Shown here: piece by piece, positions 42,735 to 50,603 of the stretch
Numbering within the stretch: the first letter of the stretch is position 1
Layout of the letters: every line of letters starts with the position of its first letter
Origin: CAZUQA01 sp964622375
Lineage (GTDB): Bacteria; Bacillota_I; Bacilli_A; Erysipelotrichales; Erysipelotrichaceae
Length of the DNA: 60,468 nt
NCBI GenBank assembly: GCA_964622375.1
Contig: CAZUQA010000133.1
Coordinates: forward strand, 1 to 60,468
Direction of reading: 5' to 3'
Notes under the pieces: generated by a model
What the model was told of the DNA's origin: nothing
The model's input: the letters and a program-made list of their open reading frames with translations, nothing else
The model's database searches: none
Program-made: the position numbers and the translations under genes

Positions 42735-42759
42735 TAACAATAATCTAAAATAATTAGAT
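42713..42759. promoter_or_regulatory. Two SOS-like operator repeats (16 bp, 30-bp spacing)
   Basis: ATCTCATATAATTAGA (42713-42728) and ATCTAAAATAATTAGA (42743-42758) agree at 14 of 16 positions. The second is part of a perfect dyad ATCTAA-N5-TTAGAT (42743-42759). Copy 1 lies between -35 and -10 of the polymerase promoter; copy 2 lies 8 bp upstream of the repressor's -35. Spacing of 30 bp is close to three helical turns. Confidence 0.75.
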
Positions 42760-42766
42760 ATTTTTC

Positions 42767-42795
42767 TTGCATTATGAAAAGCTGAGCTTTATAAT
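42767..42795 (+). promoter_or_regulatory. Promoter of the XRE/S24 repressor
   Basis: TTGCAT (42767-42772), 17-bp spacer, TATAAT (42790-42795), followed by the ribosome binding site AGGATG and ATG 42814. Confidence 0.75.
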
Positions 42796-42813
42796 ATTTT
42801 TAGGATGAATAAT

Positions 42814-43404
42814 ATGAGTATAGCGGAAAAATTAGCCAGCATCAGAAGAGAGAAAGGCTTTACCCAAAGTGAAGTTGCCGAGTATCTCAATCACCATTCA
42901 AATAAGAATTGTTCTTATAAGAATATTTCCCATTGGGAAACCGGGGTAGCTTTACCTTCGATAGAACAGTTTATTTTAATGTGCGAGCTCTATGAAATAA
43001 AAGATATTCAAAAAGTATTCCGCAGTGCTGAATTTGAATATCGCGGACCCAGCCGTTTGATTAAACTGTTTGATATACCGGTTGGTGCCGGCTTTGAGTC
43101 GTATTTGTTGAGTGACAGTTATAAAGAGATATCAGTCGACAGCAATACGGTACCCAAAGGAACGGATTTTGCCTTACGGATAACGGGGAACAGTATGGAA
43201 CCACGTTTTGTCGACGGGCAGTTAATATTTATTAAATCCCAGTATTTTTTAGATTCCGGGGAGTTGGGAATCTTTGTCTTAAATGATAAAGCTTATTTCA
43301 AAAAGATGGGGAAAGGCGAGCTACTGTCTTTCAATCCTAACTATCAACCGATAAAAATCGAAGAAAACGACAGTCTTCAGATATTCGGGAAAGTATTAGG
43401 ATAA
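42814..43404 (+). CDS. XRE-family repressor with S24 self-cleavage domain (LexA/HdiR-like)
   Basis: 196 aa from ATG 42814; ATG 42805 would abut the ribosome binding site. The N-terminal XRE helix-turn-helix (REKGFTQSEVAEYLN, ISHWETGVALPS) is joined to a LexA-type peptidase. A cleavage site Ala92-Gly93 is in IPVGAGFESY. Nucleophile Ser127 is in RITGNSMEPRF, and the Lys general base is probably Lys163 in KAYFKKM (Lys159 is nearby). HdiR of Lactococcus has the same architecture and represses a umuC-like gene until DNA damage. The divergent polymerase and paired operators here fit the same logic. This protein lacks the LexA-type N-terminal domain, so it is not LexA itself. Confidence 0.92.
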   Translation: MSIAEKLASIRREKGFTQSEVAEYLNHHSNKNCSYKNISHWETGVALPSIEQFILMCELYEIKDIQKVFRSAEFEYRGPSRLIKLFDIPVGAGFESYLLSDSYKEISVDSNTVPKGTDFALRITGNSMEPRFVDGQLIFIKSQYFLDSGELGIFVLNDKAYFKKMGKGELLSFNPNYQPIKIEENDSLQIFGKVLG

Positions 43405-43422
43405 ATATCTGTTTGGAAAATA

Positions 43423-44136
43423 ATGAAAACAACTAAAATTGAGTGGGCAAACAGCTCTTGGAATCCAGTTACCGGCTGTTTGAAAATATCTGATGGATGT
43501 TTGAATTGTTATGCTGCAAGGATGGCAAATAGACTTTATGCGATGGGAAATCCAAGATACAAGAACAAGTTCAAAGTTACTTTACATGATGATTTGCTGA
43601 ATGCACCTTACAGAACTAAAGTGCCAACAGTTATATTTGTAAACAGCATGTCTGATTTGTTTCACATTGATGTACCTGATGAATTTATTTTGAAGGTGTT
43701 TGAGACAATGAATAACAACCCACAACATATATTTCAGATTTTAACAAAAAGAAGCAAACGTTTAATTGAGATGAATGAAGTATTAACATGGACGAACAAT
43801 ATCTGGATGGGCGTCACTGTGGAAAATGAAAAATATCTTACTAGAGTGAACGACTTAAAAAATACTAAGGCCCATATAAAGTTTTTGTCTTGTGAACCAC
43901 TACTTGGAAGCTTAAGGAAAATTGATTTAAGTGGTATTGATTGGATTGTTGTTGGAGGAGAATCAGGACCGAAAGCAAGGCTTGTAGAAGAAGACTGGAT
44001 TATTGAATTGAAAGAAATGTGTTTTAACAAAAATGTAAAATTCTTTTTTAAACAATGGGGTGGAGTCAATAAAAAGAAAAATGGTAGATTATTGAGGGGC
44101 AAAATCTATGATGAAATGCCTTTGGCAATACAATAA
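43423..44136 (+). CDS. Phage Gp37/Gp68-like protein (DUF5131)
   Basis: 237 aa beginning with TKIEWANSSWNPVTGC and CLKISDGCLNCYAARM, which gives a Cys-x6-Cys-x2-Cys cluster recalling radical-SAM iron-sulfur sites. WMGVTVENEKYL and VGGESGPKARLVEEDWI are family-typical. The family is common in phages and scattered in bacterial chromosomes; the function is unresolved. It starts 18 nt after the S24 repressor stop and may be damage-induced with it. The ribosome binding site is weak. Its sequence is visibly more A/T-rich than its neighbours, suggesting horizontal origin. Confidence 0.85.
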   Translation: MKTTKIEWANSSWNPVTGCLKISDGCLNCYAARMANRLYAMGNPRYKNKFKVTLHDDLLNAPYRTKVPTVIFVNSMSDLFHIDVPDEFILKVFETMNNNPQHIFQILTKRSKRLIEMNEVLTWTNNIWMGVTVENEKYLTRVNDLKNTKAHIKFLSCEPLLGSLRKIDLSGIDWIVVGGESGPKARLVEEDWIIELKEMCFNKNVKFFFKQWGGVNKKKNGRLLRGKIYDEMPLAIQ

Positions 44137-44169
44137 GTGCGAGTATTTGTTGAAAGAAAGGCTACAGTT

Positions 44170-44514
44170 ATGAAATCTATGGTGAATTTCTATGCTTGTT
44201 CCGATTTAAAACAAACTGACATTTTCTATCAATCATTGGGGTTGATTCCATTTCATAGTTCTGAGGGTTGCATTATCTACGATTCGGGATATGGCTATTT
44301 AGGGTTTTTGGAAAAAGAAGATATGGTACTTCCTGACTACAGTTGCATATCGTTTAATTGTGATGATATTGAAGATGTAAATAAAGTTTATTTAAAACTA
44401 AAGGATCTTTATGAGTGTACCGAACCTATGTGCCATCCGAATTTTCCGGTCTATTCATTTTTTCTCAATGATCCTGATGGCTACAAGATAGAATTTCAGT
44501 ATATTTTAACTTAA
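44170..44514 (+). CDS. VOC family (glyoxalase/bleomycin resistance-like) protein
   Basis: 114 aa from ATG 44170 with GAAAGAAAGG upstream; GTG 44137 is a weaker alternative. The betaalphabetabetabeta half-module is visible: FYACSDLKQTDIFYQSLGL at the start and YSFFLNDPDGYKIEFQY at the end, the latter holding the metal-binding Glu. Such proteins bind small molecules such as antibiotics or are metal-dependent lyases. It follows the DUF5131 gene and shares its A/T-rich character, so both may have arrived together. Confidence 0.8.
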   Translation: MKSMVNFYACSDLKQTDIFYQSLGLIPFHSSEGCIIYDSGYGYLGFLEKEDMVLPDYSCISFNCDDIEDVNKVYLKLKDLYECTEPMCHPNFPVYSFFLNDPDGYKIEFQYILT

Positions 44515-44777
44515 TCAATTATTAAACAGGAATTATTTATTGAAAGAGTTATTTCTCAAGAAGTATTGTTTTTTATTGAAAATTATTCAATAGGAGTAAA
44601 AATAATTCGTGCGATGTATAGTATACTATATATCCCACGAACTATTCAGATTTAATAATCAGAATAACTATCAATAACAACTATCAATTAGTGCAAATTT
44701 TATTTATTGAATATTATACTTTAGGAGCCTGGATAAGAGTCTTTTCTCCAAGGTTTAATATCGACTTTTTTAATATG
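44515..44777. other. AT-rich gene-free stretch
   Basis: No coding frame with a ribosome binding site. It contains the 46-bp palindrome annotated separately and two direct copies of AACTATCAAT near 44667 and 44682. No recognised RNA gene. Confidence 0.4.
44601..44646. repeat. 46-bp near-perfect palindrome
   Basis: All arms share one centre (between 44623 and 44624). The core TATAGTATACTATA (44617-44630) is a perfect palindrome. GAT/ATC, TTCGTG (44606-44611)/CACGAA (44636-44641) and AATA/TATT pair outside it. About 20 of 23 positions are complementary. No T-run follows on either strand. Confidence 0.75.
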
Positions 44778-44806
44778 TTGACATGGTTTTGTGCTAAAAT
44801 TATGCA
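44778..44806 (+). promoter_or_regulatory. Candidate promoter of the DegV gene
   Basis: A consensus TTGACA (44778-44783) and, after 17 bp, TATGCA (44801-44806). The -35 is strong and the -10 moderate. Confidence 0.55.
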
Positions 44807-44834
44807 ATAGTGTTTTTCGCTATAAGAAAGGAAA

Positions 44835-44867
44835 GCGTATTTGGAGTTTCTATTAACATAAATACGC
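44835..44867 (+). promoter_or_regulatory. 5' UTR hairpin with a Shine-Dalgarno-like loop ahead of DegV
   Basis: GCGTATTT (44835-44842) pairs with AAATACGC (44860-44867). GGAG (44843-44846) lies in the loop. The DegV ATG at 44877 has no other ribosome binding site nearby, so the hairpin could affect its translation. Confidence 0.4.
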
Positions 44868-44876
44868 AAAACAGTT

Positions 44877-45728
44877 ATGAAAAAATATGTTATTGTCGCA
44901 GAAAGTGGCGCCGATTTATCAAAGGAACTGATAGAGAAATATAATATAAAAATAGCACCGATGCATATTGAAATGGAAGGTACTGACTATTTAGACGGAC
45001 AACTGTCGATTGAAGAGATGGATAGCTATTACCAACGAACTAAGAAAGTACCGCATACCGCCGGTGCCAGTCCTTATCACTATGAACAAATATTCACTGA
45101 AATAAAGAAAGAAAATCCGGAAGCCATTGTTTTGCATCTGTGTTATTCTGCCCAGTTATCGGTGTGTTTTCAAAACTCGCTGATAGCTGATGATAAACAG
45201 CTGCGCATCTATCGTATCGACAGCAAACAAGTTTCTATCGGCCAAGCTTTTTTAGTGACAAAAGTTGCCAAATTGATTGAAGCCAAGCCGGACATTGAAA
45301 CGGAAGAGTTGCTTAAGCAGATTGACATGATCGTTGAGAAAATGCGCTTTCACTTTGTACCGGGAAACTTAGACTATTTGAAGGCGGGAGGTCGGGTTTC
45401 CAATGCCCAATATCTGGGAGCTATGTTGTTTAGAATTCGCCCATTAATTGAATTATTGGATGGCTTGATGATTTCCACCAAGAAATATCGGGGTTTGAAA
45501 AAAGAAATTGTCAAAGAAATGGTAGCAGGGTTCTTTGCCAACAACAATATTGATAAAGAAACAGTATTTATCGGCTGTAGCGGGGCTACCGAAGAGGATG
45601 TTAAGGATGCTATGATGAAGCAGGTAGCTGAATATGGCGTCAAAGAGATACTTTGGTTTGAAGCCGGAACCGTGATCACTTGTCATGCCGGTCCCGGGGG
45701 TGTCGGTATCGGGGGTAGCGAAGTATAA
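44877..45728 (+). CDS. DegV family fatty-acid-binding protein
   Basis: 283 aa. The N-terminal VAESGADLSKELIEKYNI, the LDGQLSIEEMDSYY segment, PHTAGASPYHYEQIF and the C-terminal GTVITCHAGPGGVGIG are DegV hallmarks. These proteins (FakB-type) bind one fatty acid and present it to the kinase FakA for phosphorylation, feeding exogenous fatty acids into phospholipids. No fakA is visible in the window. The start ATG is clear by family length but lacks a good nearby ribosome binding site. Confidence 0.93.
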   Translation: MKKYVIVAESGADLSKELIEKYNIKIAPMHIEMEGTDYLDGQLSIEEMDSYYQRTKKVPHTAGASPYHYEQIFTEIKKENPEAIVLHLCYSAQLSVCFQNSLIADDKQLRIYRIDSKQVSIGQAFLVTKVAKLIEAKPDIETEELLKQIDMIVEKMRFHFVPGNLDYLKAGGRVSNAQYLGAMLFRIRPLIELLDGLMISTKKYRGLKKEIVKEMVAGFFANNNIDKETVFIGCSGATEEDVKDAMMKQVAEYGVKEILWFEAGTVITCHAGPGGVGIGGSEV

Positions 45729-45839
45729 TAAAAAGCAGTACTTAAAGAAGCACAATGAGATGGTGGGGGTTTTGGTGTTAGTTGCTAGATGCCACAATCA
45801 TTTCATTAGCGTTTACCGCTGTAAGGAGAGTATTGGCGC

Positions 45840-46979
45840 ATGAAAATTAAAGCAGGTTTGAAAAATTTTCTACAAGGAAGCCACCCCTTCCTTTCTAAAA
45901 TAGCTAACAAACTTGCCTTTCATAATAGCTCGTCTTCCCAAATACTAATATATTTTTATTCGGCGATAAATTTAGGTGATGATTTATTTGTTGAAATATT
46001 ATGTAAGAGATATCCCCAGTATAGTTTTATCACTGTAGCTCAAGAAGAATATCTAAGCATCTTTCAGCATCTAGAGAACTTAAAAATCCAAACCTGTGAA
46101 TATAACAAGATCCAAGCCCAAACCTTAGCTTTAGCTAAATCTGTTAAGGCTGTGGTCTATATTGCCGGCTCGATATTCAATGAGGAGCTAGATAACAGCT
46201 ACAAGCGCGCCTTTTTTAAAGATTTAGTGACTGCCAGTAAGAATTTATTTCTTATCAGCACTAACTTTGGTCCTTATACAACAACAGAGTATTTAAACCA
46301 CGTTAAAGAAGATGTGATAAGGCGAACAAAAGGAACATGTTTTCGCGATTCTTACTCGTTTGCTTTGTTTAAAGATACCAAAAAAGTTTCTTATGCGCCG
46401 GATGCCGTATTCAGTTCCGGTATCAAACAAAGTGGTAAAAAAGCTAAGGAAATCGGCATTTCGCTTATTCATCAGCTAAACAGAACAAGCATTCTTCCTT
46501 ATTATGCAAAGTATACGAAAAAACTAAGAGAAGTAATAAATTATTTTGTTGCGAAGAACTATAAAGTTAATTTATTGGCTTTTTGTGCTAAAGAAAAAGA
46601 TGATATTGCTTGTGCTGATTTGTTAAAAACAGTTGACGCAAAATATTGGGAAAATATCGAAGTTCACACTTATCAAGGCAAGATAAAAGAATACTTGGCT
46701 TTATTAGACAAACAAGAATTCATTGTAGCTACCCGCTTTCACAGTATGATATTGGGACTAATGTTAGGCGCCAAAGTGACGACAATCTGTTACAGTGATA
46801 AGATCACCAATGTAATAAAAGATCTAGATTTGGGTCTGAGCTACTATTGCCTGGCTGAAATTGATAAATTGAATATCAAGGAGATAGAAAAGACCCAAGT
46901 TGTGGATATTAGTAATTTGCGAAAAGAAGCAACGCGGCAGTTTCACTATCTTGATGAGTTTTTAAGAAAAAAGCGGTAA
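45840..46979 (+). CDS. Polysaccharide pyruvyl transferase family protein
   Basis: 379 aa. The family begins with a short motif around YFYSAINLGDDLFVEILCKR and ends with VATRFHSMILGLMLGAKVTT and VVDISNLRKEA, as in CsaB/WcaK-like transferases that add pyruvyl ketals to cell wall or capsule polymers. It has no neighbours of a polysaccharide cluster, so the acceptor is unknown. The ATG follows AAGGAGAG at about 11 nt. A terminator follows. Confidence 0.88.
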   Translation: MKIKAGLKNFLQGSHPFLSKIANKLAFHNSSSSQILIYFYSAINLGDDLFVEILCKRYPQYSFITVAQEEYLSIFQHLENLKIQTCEYNKIQAQTLALAKSVKAVVYIAGSIFNEELDNSYKRAFFKDLVTASKNLFLISTNFGPYTTTEYLNHVKEDVIRRTKGTCFRDSYSFALFKDTKKVSYAPDAVFSSGIKQSGKKAKEIGISLIHQLNRTSILPYYAKYTKKLREVINYFVAKNYKVNLLAFCAKEKDDIACADLLKTVDAKYWENIEVHTYQGKIKEYLALLDKQEFIVATRFHSMILGLMLGAKVTTICYSDKITNVIKDLDLGLSYYCLAEIDKLNIKEIEKTQVVDISNLRKEATRQFHYLDEFLRKKR

Positions 46980-47027
46980 AAAGGTGCCGGCAGATAATAT
47001 CTTGATTTTATAAAAAAGCCGGACAGC

Positions 47028-47055
47028 AAAGGCAGGATATCTTTGCCTTTTCTTT
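47028..47055 (+). terminator. Terminator after the pyruvyl transferase gene
   Basis: AAAGGCA (47028-47034) pairs with TGCCTTT (47044-47050), followed by TTTTCTTT-type T-rich sequence. Confidence 0.7.
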
Positions 47056-47100
47056 AGTTATAGGTTGTTGGTTAACGCGGAATTAAGCCGGAGATTAGAT

Positions 47101-47129
47101 TTACTAAAGCTTAGCGGCAATGCTATAAT
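47101..47129 (+). promoter_or_regulatory. Extended -10 promoter of the pgk-tpiA-eno operon
   Basis: TGCTATAAT (47121-47129) is a full extended -10 with consensus TATAAT. TTACTA at 47101-47106 (17 bp upstream) is a weak -35. Confidence 0.65.
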
Positions 47130-47155
47130 ATTCTGGACAAAAAGGAGAATGACTG

Positions 47156-48349
47156 ATGACAAAAAGGACAGTAAAAGACTTAGATGTTAAAGGGAAAAAG
47201 GTCATAGTAAGAGTAGATTTTAATGTGCCGATAAAAGATGGTGTCGTTACCGATGACAACCGGATAGTTCAAGCTTTACCGACAATAAATTATCTGGCAG
47301 AAAACGGAGCTCGAGTAATATTGATGTCACATTTAGGGAAGGTGGATCACAAAGACCCGGAGCAATGTGCCAAAGATAAAAAGAAGAATGACATGATAGT
47401 GGTAGCTGACAAATTAGCTACATTGACAAACCACAATTTGGTTTTTGTGAATCAAACTCGGGGAACAGAACTTGAGGAAGCTATTGCTGCTATGGAAGAT
47501 GGTGATATTATTCTGATGCAAAATACCCGCTATGAAGAAGGCGAAAGCAAAAATGATGAAGAATTATCAAAGTATTGGGCTAGTTTAGCTGACTTGTTTG
47601 TTTCCGATGCTTTTGGCTCAGTACATCGTGCCCACTCTTCAACTGTGGGAATTGCTGAATATCTACCCTCAGCTTTAGGCTTTTTGGTTGAGAAAGAAGT
47701 AGCTATGCTTTCGGCAGCTATCGAAGATCCAAGAAGACCACTGGTTGCGGTATTAGGAGGAGCCAAAGTATCCGATAAAATCGCGGTTATCGAAAATTTA
47801 TTGGAAATTGCCGATAAGATAATCATCGGCGGTGGCATGGCTTTTACTTTTGCGGTGGCCAAAGGTGAAGCTATCGGGAAGTCTTTGTTGGAAGAAGACC
47901 GCGTTGCGTTAGCCAAAGAATTTTTAGCTAAAGCCGGAGGTAAGATTATCCTGCCGGTTGACAGTGTTTGTAATAATGATTTCGCCAATGAAGGTGATAT
48001 CAAAGTAATAGAAGGAGATATTCCCGAAGGCTATATGGGTTTGGATATCGGGCCCAAGACCATCGCTCTGTTCAAAGAACAATTGCAGGGAGCTAAAACC
48101 GTTATTTGGAACGGACCGATGGGGGTTTTTGAGATGAGTAATTTTGCTAACGGCACCAAAGAGATCTGTCAAGCTATTTCCGAATTACCGGATGTCTTCT
48201 CGGTAATCGGGGGTGGGGATTCGGCAGCTGCAGCTATCTCCATGGGCTTCAGTGATAAATTTACTCATATTTCTACCGGTGGCGGTGCCAGTTTAGAGTT
48301 CATGGAAGGTAAAGGCTTGCCGGGTATTGCCATTATTCAGGAGCAATAA
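47156..48349 (+). CDS. pgk: Phosphoglycerate kinase
   Basis: 397 aa. It converts 1,3-bisphosphoglycerate and ADP to 3-phosphoglycerate and ATP in glycolysis. RVDFNVPIKDGVVTDDNRI, GHL-like SHLGKVDHKDP, VAVLGGAKVSDKI and GGGDSAAAAISMG are signature regions. Full length. The ATG follows AAGGAGAATGACTG. First gene of a three-gene glycolytic operon; the gapA gene that usually precedes it in Bacillota is absent here, and a different terminator-bounded gene lies upstream. Confidence 0.97.
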   Translation: MTKRTVKDLDVKGKKVIVRVDFNVPIKDGVVTDDNRIVQALPTINYLAENGARVILMSHLGKVDHKDPEQCAKDKKKNDMIVVADKLATLTNHNLVFVNQTRGTELEEAIAAMEDGDIILMQNTRYEEGESKNDEELSKYWASLADLFVSDAFGSVHRAHSSTVGIAEYLPSALGFLVEKEVAMLSAAIEDPRRPLVAVLGGAKVSDKIAVIENLLEIADKIIIGGGMAFTFAVAKGEAIGKSLLEEDRVALAKEFLAKAGGKIILPVDSVCNNDFANEGDIKVIEGDIPEGYMGLDIGPKTIALFKEQLQGAKTVIWNGPMGVFEMSNFANGTKEICQAISELPDVFSVIGGGDSAAAAISMGFSDKFTHISTGGGASLEFMEGKGLPGIAIIQEQ

Positions 48350-48350
48350 A

Positions 48351-49091
48351 ATGAGAAAACCTATTATTGTCGGCAATTGGAAAATGAACAAAACAAAAGC
48401 CGAAACTTGCGAGTTTATTACGGCGATGGAACCTTTGTTGAATGAGCGGGCAAGCTATGGAATTGCCGCACCGTTTACCGCTTTAGAAACCGCAGTCAAG
48501 CAAGCGAAAAATTTAATAGTCGCCGCACAAAACTGTCACTTCGAAGACTCCGGGGCTTTTACCGGTGAAATAGCAATACCGATGTTACAGGAAATCGGTG
48601 TGAAATGGTGTATCATCGGTCACTCAGAAAGAAGACAAATGTTCAATGAAAGCGATGAGGCTATCAACAAGAAAGCTAAGAAATTGATTGATGCCGGGAT
48701 AACACCGATTATCTGTGTCGGGGAGACTGAGGCAGAATTTGATGCCGGAAAAACCGAAGAAGTAGTGCGGCGTCAATTGCGTGCTTGTTTACAAGATTTG
48801 CCGGAGGCAGCTGTATCGAGTTTAGTAATCGCTTATGAACCGGTATGGGCTATAGGGACCGGGCGCTCAGCTACCAAAGAGATAGCCCAAGAAACTTGTG
48901 CGATTTGTCGCAATCAAATAGCTTTGATGTTTTCTGAGCGGGTAGCTCAAGAAGTTCGTATTCAATATGGGGGTTCGGTGAAACCGGAAAACATTGCGGA
49001 GTATATGGCCATGGCTGACATCGATGGGGCATTAATTGGAGGGGCGTCATTAAAAGTTGATTCCTTTAGTGCCATTGTTGATGCAATATAA
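48351..49091 (+). CDS. tpiA: Triosephosphate isomerase
   Basis: 246 aa from ATG 48351, one base after the pgk stop; its ribosome binding site AGGAG lies inside the pgk end. It interconverts dihydroxyacetone phosphate and glyceraldehyde 3-phosphate. Catalytic residues are in GNWKMNKTK (Asn, Lys), IIGHSERRQ (His) and AYEPVWAIGTG (Glu). The phosphate-binding IQYGGSVKPEN is present. Full length. Confidence 0.97.
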   Translation: MRKPIIVGNWKMNKTKAETCEFITAMEPLLNERASYGIAAPFTALETAVKQAKNLIVAAQNCHFEDSGAFTGEIAIPMLQEIGVKWCIIGHSERRQMFNESDEAINKKAKKLIDAGITPIICVGETEAEFDAGKTEEVVRRQLRACLQDLPEAAVSSLVIAYEPVWAIGTGRSATKEIAQETCAICRNQIALMFSERVAQEVRIQYGGSVKPENIAEYMAMADIDGALIGGASLKVDSFSAIVDAI

Positions 49092-49108
49092 GAAAAAGGA
49101 GAAAGAAG

Positions 49109-50404
49109 ATGTCTGTTATATTAGATGTGTATGCTCGTGAAGTATTGGATTCTCGCGGGAATCCGACGATTGAAGTTGAAGTAAGAACCGATTTAGGTGG
49201 TTTTGGTCGAGCGATAGTTCCCAGTGGTGCCAGCACCGGTACCCGGGAAGCTTTGGAATTACGTGATGGTGATAAGAAACGCTATGGTGGCAAAGGAGTT
49301 TTAAAGGCTGTTAAAAATGTCAATGAAATTATCGCTGAAGCAGTAATCGGGATGGATGTTACCGATCAAAACGGTATCGACCACATGATGATTGACTTAG
49401 ATGGAACAGCTGATAAGTCAAATTTAGGAGCTAATGCGATTTTAGGAGTTTCCTTAGCTTGTGCTCATTGTGCGGCTGATGAAGTCGGCTTACCGCTTTA
49501 TAAATATCTTGGTGGTTTTAATGCCAAAGTGTTACCGGTACCGATGATGAATGTAATCAATGGTGGCAGTCATGCCGATTCTTCGGTGGATTTCCAGGAG
49601 TTTATGATTATGCCGGTATCGGCCACAAATATTAATGAAGCAGTTAGGATGGGCGCTGAAGTATTCCATGCCCTCAAGAAAGTTTTACAAAACCAAGGTC
49701 ATGTGACGGCAGTTGGCGACGAAGGCGGATTTGCGCCGAATCTTCCCAGCAATGAAGCACCACTAGAAGTTTTAATGGAAGCAATTGAGGCAGCCGGTTA
49801 TGTCGCCGGTAAAGATATCATGTTAGCGATGGATGTGGCGGCTAGCGAATTCTACGATGAAGAAAAGAAAGTTTATATCTTGGCAAAATCCGGTGGTGAA
49901 GAGAAAACAACCGAACAAATGATCGATCTCTACGCTGAATTTGTTGAGAAATATCCCATAGTTTCCATTGAAGACGGTTTAGCGGAAAGCGATTGGGATG
50001 GCTGGAAGAAATTGACAGAACGCTTGGGTGCTAAAATTCAATTAGTCGGGGATGATATCTTTGTGACCAACCCCAAGATTGTCAAAGAAGCGATTGAAAA
50101 AGGCGTGGGGAACTCCGTGCTTATCAAAGTCAATCAAATCGGTACTTTAACCGAAACTTTCGATGCCATGGAAATGGCCAAAAGAGCCGGTTACACTGCT
50201 GTGGTCTCACACCGCTCCGGAGAAACCGAGGATGCGACAATCGCTGATATTGCCGTAGCCTTCAATGCCGGACAAATCAAAACCGGTTCATTGAGCAGAA
50301 CTGATCGCTTGGCGAAATACAATCAACTGATCAGAATCGCCGATGATTTAGGTGATTTAGCTGAATACCCGGGAATGGCGACTTTCTACAATATAAAAAA
50401 GTAG
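49109..50404 (+). CDS. eno: Enolase
   Basis: 431 aa. It dehydrates 2-phosphoglycerate to phosphoenolpyruvate. SRGNPTIEVEV and PSGASTGTREALELRD lie at the N terminus. The catalytic barrel has GDEGGFAPNLPSNE, IEDGLAESDWDGW, LVGDDIFVTN, LIKVNQIGTLTET and SHRSGETEDATIAD. Full length. AAAAAGGAGAAAGAAG precedes the ATG. Last gene of the operon, closed by a terminator. Phosphoglycerate mutase, which normally lies between tpiA and eno, is missing from the cluster. Confidence 0.97.
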   Translation: MSVILDVYAREVLDSRGNPTIEVEVRTDLGGFGRAIVPSGASTGTREALELRDGDKKRYGGKGVLKAVKNVNEIIAEAVIGMDVTDQNGIDHMMIDLDGTADKSNLGANAILGVSLACAHCAADEVGLPLYKYLGGFNAKVLPVPMMNVINGGSHADSSVDFQEFMIMPVSATNINEAVRMGAEVFHALKKVLQNQGHVTAVGDEGGFAPNLPSNEAPLEVLMEAIEAAGYVAGKDIMLAMDVAASEFYDEEKKVYILAKSGGEEKTTEQMIDLYAEFVEKYPIVSIEDGLAESDWDGWKKLTERLGAKIQLVGDDIFVTNPKIVKEAIEKGVGNSVLIKVNQIGTLTETFDAMEMAKRAGYTAVVSHRSGETEDATIADIAVAFNAGQIKTGSLSRTDRLAKYNQLIRIADDLGDLAEYPGMATFYNIKK

Positions 50405-50416
50405 CATAATAAAATA

Positions 50417-50467
50417 AAAAAGCATTCGCATCCTACATACAACACTAAGGAGTCAGAATGCTTTTTA
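50417..50467 (+). terminator. Terminator after eno
   Basis: AAAAAGCATTC (50417-50427) pairs perfectly over 11 bp with GAATGCTTTTT (50456-50466). The loop is long (28 nt). The T-run follows in the right arm. Confidence 0.75.
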
Positions 50468-50489
50468 TTCGGGCTTATCAGCTTAGGCC

Positions 50490-50517
50490 TTGTAAATACT
50501 GGATTAGGTGGTATAGT
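50490..50517 (+). promoter_or_regulatory. Candidate promoter of the fibronectin III protein gene
   Basis: TTGTAA (50490-50495), 16-bp spacer, TATAGT (50512-50517). A small 5' UTR hairpin CTTCTTTT/AAAAGAAG (50533-50553) follows. Confidence 0.5.
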
Positions 50518-50603
50518 ATAGTTAGAAATTGTCTTCTTTTATACAAAAAGAAGAAGTATGAGTAAATCTACTAATTTGCGAATATTGACAAGGAGGGAAG
50601 CAA

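Noticed and set aside
42805..44514. Prophage remnant around the XRE/S24 repressor and Gp37/Gp68-like gene
   Set aside because: No integrase, structural genes or att-like repeats; the polymerase and operators make a chromosomal damage module more likely.
48327..48350. Upstream start of tpiA inside pgk
   Set aside because: ATG 48351 has AGGAG at the right distance and matches the family N terminus; the upstream codons do not.
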